NCBI GenBank assembly: GCA_001751005.1
Contig: MAXL01000421.1
Coordinates: forward strand, 1 to 7,518
Origin: Desulfobacterales bacterium S5133MH16
GTDB taxonomy: Bacteria > Desulfobacterota > Desulfobacteria > Desulfobacterales > UBA11574
DNA: 7,518 nt
Direction: 5' to 3'
Below are positions 1 through 6,900 of the stretch, one piece after another. Both the position numbers and the translations under genes were made by a program. Each line of letters opens with the position of its first letter. Position 1 is the first letter of the stretch. Below the pieces are notes generated by a model. The model was not told where the DNA came from and searched no databases. It was given only the letters and a program-made list of their open reading frames with translations.

Positions 1-127
1 CTATAGACTTTCAGATAATTCATTTCACAAGGCTAGAAGGAAAAATCTGAGTAAGTCGTGCTTATGTGTACGTCGTCGAGGATTTTGACTGATAACGCAG
101 TGAAATTATTTATCTGAAAGTCTATAT
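1..127. repeat. Large imperfect inverted repeat (28-base arms, 71-base centre)
   Basis: Bases 1-28 are the reverse complement of 100-127 at 25 of 28 positions, including the core TATAGACTTTCAGATAA against its complement. The centre, 29-99, shows no further obvious pairing. The left arm starts at the first base of the window, so the repeat may extend further out. It could be a MITE-like element, the remnant of an insertion sequence, or a long hairpin transcript. No transposase gene is supported here. Confidence 0.7.
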
Positions 128-494
128 TTCCAAGACGATTTTCTGGATACTTTGCTGGATCAGGTATGCTACGCAACCTGAACATCATGAAAAGTCCCAA
201 AGTCGAGTTGAACTTATAGCAGTCGTATCTCCTTTTTTTTCTTAGCCGATTTTTTTTTGATAGCATTATGACCGTTTCATTGACATTCACCGGAAAAGAG
301 TACTTGGTGTGAAGTTGATTGACATTAATTTTCTGCTTATGCCTATTTCCTTGACACGGGAGATTTTTTTTTGCTTGATGTTATAATGTATTTGCATCAT
401 CGGATTCAAAGCAAATTATGTAATTGCATCAATATGTTATAGTAATTCACCCACAATAGCTTTCCCCTTTTTCCTTCCTTGGCACAATATTTGA
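128..494. other. AT-rich intergenic stretch without a supported gene
   Basis: Both strands were read and no convincing gene was found. The stretch contains T tracts at about 233-240, 250-258 and 364-372, a small hairpin at 161-180 (CAGGT/ACCTG extended by TGC/GCA, with one bulged base), and three TTGACA hexamers (280, 319, 351), none with a well-spaced -10. The only promoter-like signal is the extended -10 listed separately. Confidence 0.5.
379..387 (+). promoter_or_regulatory. Candidate extended -10 promoter
   Basis: TGTTATAAT is a perfect extended -10 (TG, one base, TATAAT). The hexamer 17 bases upstream (GGAGAT at 359) is not a -35. TTGACA at 351-356 is 25 bases away, too far for a normal promoter. 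If used, it would give the megasynthase a leader of nearly 600 bases that includes the whole structured block at 528-793. Confidence 0.3.
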
Positions 495-510
495 TTAACA
501 CAGTTGTTAA
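495..510. promoter_or_regulatory. Palindrome TTAACA-N4-TGTTAA, possible operator
   Basis: This is a perfect 6-base dyad around a 4-base centre (CAGT) in the long upstream region, about 17 bases before the structured repeat block. The shape suits a dimeric repressor site, but no regulator is identified. A half-site (TTAACA) recurs at 876-881 close to the gene. It could be chance in AT-rich DNA. Confidence 0.25.
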
Positions 511-527
511 GTAGTTCAAATTCCTGA

Positions 528-719
528 TGTGCGAACCTTAGAGATATCATGGGCACTAAGGGCTCGCACAAAAATAACTTAACATTTTAAGCGCCGATGC
601 ATCCCGCCTGGTTGCGTTGCGCAAGCTCGGAATATCCTGATATTCCTGCGCTTTCGCGCCTTGCCAGACAGGCGCCTCAACACTTAAAATTGCGAACTTA
701 TTTCTGTGCGAACCCTAAG
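528..719. repeat. Composite palindromic repeat: three TGTGCGAACC motifs around a nested hairpin
   Basis: The motif TGTGCGAACCTTAG occurs at 528-541, inverted at 556-570, and again in direct orientation at 705-719. Bases 556-580 pair with 695-719 at 21 of 25 positions. Inside lie ATTTTAAG/CTTAAAAT (584-591 with 683-690), CGCCTG/CAGGCG (605-610 with 669-674), GCGCAAGC against GCTTTCGC (619-626 with 650-657, one mismatch), and GGAATATC-CT-GATATTCC (629-646). G+C is about 60% over 591-680, against about 23% over 811-870. The layout suggests a dispersed palindromic element (MITE or REP-like) or a structured leader RNA. A 66-codon frame over it (597-797) is best explained by the repeat itself. Confidence 0.6.
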
Positions 720-752
720 CCTTTGAACGACGGGCAACCGAATCACCACTGG

Positions 753-793
753 CGACAAAAAGCGCCACTTCTTCGTCGCTCTGTTTTTTGTCG
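753..793. repeat. Hairpin downstream of the composite repeat
   Basis: CGACAAAAA (753-761) pairs perfectly with TTTTTGTCG (785-793), with an inner AGCG/CGCT pairing (761-764 with 777-780). An alternative small hairpin, TGGCG/CGCCA (750-754 with 763-767), competes with it. The T run is inside the 3' arm and no T tract follows the stem, so it is not a standard intrinsic terminator. It may be the right-hand end of the same mobile or structured element as 528-719. Confidence 0.45.
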
Positions 794-852
794 ATAGTTA
801 CGCTGGGAGCATTCCCAAAAAGTAGGAAATATATAAAATATTAATCTGTTAC

Positions 853-868
853 ATTTTAGACGTAAAAT
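853..868. promoter_or_regulatory. Palindrome ATTTTA-GACG-TAAAAT, possible operator or promoter-proximal site
   Basis: This is a perfect 6-base dyad with a 4-base centre in the very AT-rich stretch 811-870, about 110 bases upstream of the chosen start. TATATAAAATATTAAT at 830-845 beside it could supply a -10, but no -35 at proper spacing is seen. Both the regulatory role and the promoter are uncertain. Confidence 0.2.
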
Positions 869-891
869 TAGTCAGTTAACAGGATGTCTTT

Positions 892-915
892 ATGCTTCAT
901 GAAGTTATTTTTTAA
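892..915 (+). CDS. Possible 7-codon leader ORF
   Basis: ATG at 892 follows AGGA (881-884) with a 7-base gap and encodes only MLHEVIF before TAA at 913-915. It overlaps the alternative in-frame megasynthase start at 899 in another frame, and ends 64 bases before the preferred start at 980. It has the best-spaced ribosome site of any short frame here and might affect translation of the main gene. A chance occurrence is at least as likely. Confidence 0.15.
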   Translation: MLHEVIF

Positions 916-966
916 GCAAATTAATCTACCACGGAATTTGAATAGGATACGTAAAACTCTTGACAT

Positions 967-971
967 GGAGA
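967..971 (+). promoter_or_regulatory. Shine-Dalgarno for the megasynthase gene
   Basis: GGAG (967-970) lies 9 bases before the ATG at 980. This is the best ribosome-binding site for any in-frame ATG here. AGGA at 881-884 is 14 bases from the ATG at 899, and the ATG at 884 has no separate site. This decides the start in favour of 980, though 899 cannot be excluded. Confidence 0.65.
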
Positions 972-979
972 TCAAAGAA

Positions 980-3900
980 ATGAAAGTTCCCGCAGATAAT
1001 GTTAATAATTTTGTCCAATTATTACGCCAAAGGGCATTACCTCAATCCGATAAAGAGATGTACCTTTTTTTAAAAAACGGGGAGAAACCCGGGTCCGGCT
1101 TGTCCTACACAGAACTTGACCTGAAAGCCGGATCTATAGCAGCCGGTTTGATGAAAATAAGCTGCAGAGGCGATAGGGCTTTGATGTTTTATCCTACCGG
1201 ACCGGATTTTGTGTCCGCATTTTTCGGATGTTTATATGCGGGTATAATTGCTGTTCCGGTATATACTCCCACACCGCGAAAAATATACCGGATACGGACA
1301 ATTATAGAAAATTCAGGAGCATCGATTATTGTAACGACTGAAAAAATCAAAGCGTTGCTTCAGCCGGAATTCGAGAATAATAATTTTCATAAAAACTTCA
1401 CCTGGATAGCCACTGATACGATCAGTGAAGAACGGGCGGATGGTTTTTCACCGCCTTCAATAGATGAAGAAGATATCGCTTTTTTGCAGTATACATCAGG
1501 GTCTACAGGCAATCCTAAGGGCGTAATGGTCACTCATGGTAATTTGATGAACAATTCCCGGATTATTTATCAAGCAATGGGGCATAGTGAAAAGAGTAGA
1601 GGAGTTATCTGGCTGCCCCAGTTTCATGATATGGGACTAATTGGAGGTCTATTGCAGCCAATGTATGCGGGATTTCCCGTTACTTTGATGCAGCCGTTCG
1701 ACTTTATTAAAAAACCTATACGTTGGCTCCGGGCAATTTCTGAGTATTGTGCTACAACCAGCGGCGCTCCCAACTTTGCTTATGACCTGTGTGTTAAAAA
1801 TATTAAAGATGAAGATCTTTCGGGTCTGGACCTGAGCAGTTGGAAAGTAGCATTTACCGGTTCCGAGCCCGTTTATCCGGAGACTATCAAGGCATTTGTT
1901 GAGAAATTTTCCGTATGTGGATTTAAAAAAGAAGCAATTTTCCCCTGTTATGGAATGGCTGAATCGACACTTATCATGACCGGTGGAAATTATACTGTTG
2001 AGCCTGAAATTGTTTCACTAAAATCCGGAGACCTGCAGGAAGGCAATGTAAAAATAACAAATCACAAAGACAACGGGACCAGAGAGTATATTAGTTGCGG
2101 CTTTACCTGGAATAATCACAAATTGCTTATTGTTGATCCTGATAATTTTACGGTATGCTCCGATAATAAGGTAGGTGAAATCTGGTATAGCGGAAGTTGT
2201 GTTGCTAAGGGGTATTGGCAAAATCCGGAGGTTACCGGGGATATTTTTCAAGCTTATACAAGGGATACCAAACAAGGGCCTTTTTTGCGTACAGGAGATA
2301 TGGGTTTTTTGATAGATGGAGAGCTTTTTATTTCAGGAAGGTTAAAAGACTTGATCATTATTCGCGGCCGAAATCATTACCCGCAAGACATCGAATATAC
2401 GATTGCAAACAGTAATAAATACCTGTCCGGGGGCAGTGCAGCAGCCTTTTCTATCCAGGACGACAGCGGGGAGAAACTTGTTGTTATGGCCGGAGTCAAG
2501 GTATCCGCAGTGCCTCCTGAAGAAATGAGTACCATTGCGGATGATATTCAACAGGCGATCTCGGAAAAACATGAAATCGCCGTTAATAAAATTGTCTTTA
2601 TTAAACCCACGGACATTTCCAAAACAACAAGCGGGAAAAACCAACGGAACCTTTGCAGGGAAAGATTTATTTCTGATGAGCTTAAACCTATATATATATG
2701 GGAGCAGGATAAAGTGATTGCCGGCGGCATAACGAAAAAACGTCTTGATGAAAAGGCGGACGCTGTTCTTGCTTCCTCGTTGTGCATGCCTGGCGGTTTA
2801 TCGACCGGGGAGGTAACGGCCCGGTGGTTATCAGCAAAAATAAGTGGACTTATTAACAGGCCGGTAGAAACTATTGATCGGGAAAAACCGTTTTTTGCTT
2901 ATGGCATAGATTCATTGACAGCAGTACGGTTATCAGGTGAACTCGGCGAATGGCTTGAAAGAAAAATCCCGGCAACCCTTGTTTATGATTATCCAAGCAT
3001 TTCAACCTTATCCGCATATTTAGCCTCAATAATTGAAACGCCGGAAAAGAAAGATGTCAAATCAATACCAAAGCATAAAGATATTGTTGATGAACCAATC
3101 GCTATTATCGGCATGGAATGCCGCTTCCCAGGGGCCGATAATGTAGATGCTTTTTGGGATTTAATAAAAAATGGAAAAGATGCCGTATCCGAAATACCTC
3201 CGGACCGTTTTAACTCAAATGATTATTATAATGCACAGGGACCGGCCGGAAAAATGAGTAAATGGGGTGGATTTATCAATAACATTAAAATGTTCGATGC
3301 CGCGTTTTTTGGAATTTCCCCCAACGAGGCGGAAAATATGGACCCTCAACAGCGTTTGGTCCTGGAATTAACTTATCATGCCCTGCAATCAGCAGGTTAT
3401 TCATTTCAAGAACTGGCCGGCAGTGATACCGGTGTATTTATCGGGATCAGCCATAGTGATTACGGCAGTATGCTGGCAAAAAGCAACATTAATGCTTATC
3501 TGGTCACCGGAAACTCTCTTAGTATTTCGGCCAACCGGATTTCATATTTGTGTGATTTTCGAGGTCCAAGCCTGGCAATAGACACGGCTTGTTCTTCATC
3601 ATTAACCGCTCTGCATCTGGCATGTCAAAGCCTCCGCGGCGGAGAGTGTTCATTAGCAGTCACCGGCGCTTCGAATTTAATAATATCTCCTCAATTAAGC
3701 GTTGCGTTGTCCCAAACTCAGGTGCTGGCTAAAGACGGCCGATGCAAAGCTTTTGATGATTCGGCTGATGGATATGTCAGAAGCGAAGGCTGCGGCATAG
3801 TTGTTTTAAAACCACTTGCACAAGCCCAAAAAGATGGGGACAATATCTTGGCCGTTATTGAAGGTTCGGCAATTGCACATGATGGAAAAAGTAATGGATT

Positions 3901-6900
3901 AACGGCCCCTAACAGTATTTCGCAAGAATTTGTCATGCGCAATGCATTACATAATGCTGCGGTTTCTCCTGATCAGGTAAGTTATATTGAAACGCATGGC
4001 ACGGGAACGGAATTAGGTGATCCGATTGAAGTAAAAGCAATCGGAAATGTCTATGGTAATGGAGATAATAATGATACCCCGATTTTACTGGGAACAGTAA
4101 AAGCAAATATCGGTCATTTGGAAGCTTCCGCCGGTATAGCGGGTATCATAAAAACGGTTTTGTGTATCATTCACGAACAGATACCTCCTCAAATACATTT
4201 TAATAAGCCGAATAAACATATTGACTGGGAAAATGTTCCGGTATCCATTCCAAAAAAATTAATGCCGTGGCCGGCAGGACCCGGAAATGTCCGAAGGGCC
4301 GGAGTAAGCTCTTTTGGTTTTGGAGGGGCTATAGCGCATTTTATTTTGTCTGCTCCTCCAAAAGCACAATACCGGCAAACCGAGGAAAAGAAACCGCCTT
4401 ATATGCTGACCCTTTCCGCAAAAGACGAATTAGCATTGAACAATTTATATCTGAATTACCGTGATTATCTTGAGTATTCCGATAATAATCCGGACGAAAT
4501 TTGCTTTGCTTCCAATTTGCAAAGCGACCACTTTAAATTTCGCGGTGCAATAGTAGGGAGTTCTGCAGGCGAACTCATTGATAAAATAAACATTAAATTA
4601 AGCAGATCAACAGCGCCTTCTTGCAATAAACCGTCCGGACCGCTAGTCTTTCTTTTTTCCGGGCAGGGCTCTCAATATAAGGGAATGGGGAAAGAATTAT
4701 ACGGGGAACAACCCGTATTTACAGACATGATCAATAGATGCTCGGAATTATTAACACCGCACTTAAACTTATCTTTAGTTGATCTTTTATGGGGAGAGCA
4801 TTTTGGTCGATTAAAAGAAACCCTATATTTGCAACCGGCGCTTTTTTGTTTGGAAATAGCTTTAGCAGAGACCTGGTTGTCATGGGGAATCCGCCCGGAT
4901 ATCGTAATGGGCCATAGTTTAGGAGAATATTCGGCAGCCTATGCTGCCGGAGTATTCAGTCTGGAAGATGCTGTCAAATTGATTTGCGCCCGCGCCGGAT
5001 TAATGCATGAGTTAACGCCGAAAGGCGCCATGCTGGCAGTTTTTTCAAGGGAAGAAGCGGTCTCTTCGATTATCCGAATGTACGAAGATACCGTATCCGT
5101 AGCAGTCCGGAATACCCCTGCCAACTTTGTTCTTTCCGGGGCCGTTCAAAACATTAACAAAATTGAGAAAAAACTGAATGCCATGTCAATAAGAACAACG
5201 AGACTGGATGTCTCGCATGGGTTTCATTCTTCTTTAATGGACCCCATGGTAAGCGCTTTTAAAGACATCGCAGAACAGATTTCATACAAAACGCCCCGAA
5301 TATCAATCATTTCAAACCTGACAGGTTGTCGGGTTACTCAAGAAATCGGCAGTGCGGCTTATTGGGTAAAACATATTATTGCCAATGTTCAGTTTTCGGC
5401 CGGCATTGAAAGCTTGAAAGGCCGTGACGCGGCTTTTCTTGAAATCGGCCCGGATGCCACATTGTTGGCAATGGTAATGCAGAGCCTGCGCAATAGTAAT
5501 AATGAATATTTGGTTTCGTTGAGAAAAAGTCAATCATCCCATGAGACTATGTTGACTTCTCTGGCTAAATTGTATGAATCAGGAGCTGATATTAATTGGC
5601 AATCTTTTGCTCCTAAGGTAAAAAGAAAAATTGTTGATCTTCCCAGATATCCGTTTAACAGAAAAATATTCTGGAACGTTAATCAAATTAATTGTGATAA
5701 TAGCCAGGTTGATATTACTCCAACATTTTTACAAGAGACTGAGGCGCTTCATGGAAATGCGGATATTTCATCGCAAGAGTATCTTAGGGAAATACTGGCC
5801 GGGGCGTTGGGACTTTCTCCAGCGGAGTTATCTTCTGATACACATTTATTGGAGTTAGGAGCGGATTCAATTGTCCTGATGAAAGTAGTGCAGCAAGTAG
5901 AAGAACAATTCGGATTAAAACTTACGGTAAGACGGTTTTTTGAGGATCTGAAGACATTAGAATCGCTGGCATTATATATTGATGAAAAGAGGGTTGAAAA
6001 ATCTTCAACTACAGTTCAGCGTCCTGTTGAATTAAAAGAAAATATAAATGAAACAGAAATTATCAACAGTGTAACAATCAGTACTAATGAAGAGAATTCC
6101 GTATTGCCGGGTTGGAAAATTCAGGAACGTTCCGCCGACCGGCCAGACAGTTTACGTACCGCCCATATAAAAGACCTCTCATCCCGATACAATAGAAAAA
6201 CAATAAACTCCAAACAGTTTACTGATAAGTACCGGCCTATTGTCGCTGATAACAGGGCCTCAGCCGGATTCCGTTTTTCAACCAAAGAATTATTGTATCC
6301 CATAGTAAGTGAAAAGGCGGCAGGTTCCAGAATATGGGACATTAATGATAACGAATATATTGATATCACTATGGGTTTCGGCTCCGTAATCTTCGGGCAT
6401 AGTCCGGATTTCGTTACTAATGCGATCAAGGAGCAGTTAGAAAAAGGCATGCATATCGGCCCGCAGTCGGTACTTGTCGGAGAAGTTGCTTCCTTGATCA
6501 CGGAACTGACCGGAACAGAGCGGGTCTGTTTTGCAAATACGGGGACCGAGGCGGTAATGACAGCATTAAGAATAGCCAGGGCAGCAACAGGCCGTAAAAA
6601 AATGGCCATCTTTAAAGGATCTTATCACGGCCATTTTGACGGGGTGCTGGGAATGCCAAGAATTTCCGGGAATGGCAACGACCCTTTAGTACCTGGGGTC
6701 TTGCCCGGTGCTGTTGCAGACCTCCTGATTTTAGACTATGGCGCTGATGAATCCTTAAATATAATTAAAGAAAACCGTCATGATCTTGCCGGTGTTCTTG
6801 TTGAACCGGTCCAAAGCAGACATCCTGAATTGCAGCCCGGAGATTTTTTGAAAAAATTAAGGGCATTAACCTGGAATTTGAATACTCCTCTCATTTTTGA

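Noticed and set aside
161..180. Hairpin CAGGT...ACCTG as an intrinsic terminator
   Set aside because: The stem is short and bulged, and no T tract follows on either strand.
33..290. 85-codon minus-strand frame starting with GTG, containing IPDPAKYPENR, faintly like the start of some transposases
   Set aside because: There is no Shine-Dalgarno before the GTG. The N-terminal half is a lysine/arginine run produced by poly-A tracts, and the C-terminal half falls inside the 1-127 inverted repeat. The resemblance to transposase N-termini is too short to support.
351..387. TTGACA plus TATAAT as a sigma-A promoter
   Set aside because: The spacer is 25 bases, far from the usual 17. Only the extended -10 element was kept, as a weak candidate.
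528..719. CRISPR array
   Set aside because: Three related short motifs occur, but one is inverted and the intervals are unequal, which fits nested palindromes rather than regular direct repeats.
787..795. TTTGTCGAT, eight of nine matches to the Spo0A box
   Set aside because: Single occurrence formed by the 3' arm of the hairpin at 753-793, with no paired promoter. Probably coincidence.
597..797. 66-codon plus-strand frame
   Set aside because: It lies wholly within the structured palindromic block, has no ribosome site, and its composition (Arg, Ala, Leu, Cys) follows from the GC-rich hairpins.
1222..1562. The possibility that the PKS module is trans-AT, as in the iturin family (numbers here are residues of the megasynthase)
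   Set aside because: A full-length AT with GHSLG serine, R1338 and HGFH is present between KS and ACP2.
6121..6609. 162-codon minus-strand frame, the longest antisense frame
   Set aside because: It is opposite the ACP2-AMT linker and the N-terminal AMT coding region, whose plus-strand protein is clearly recognisable. It shows no domain.
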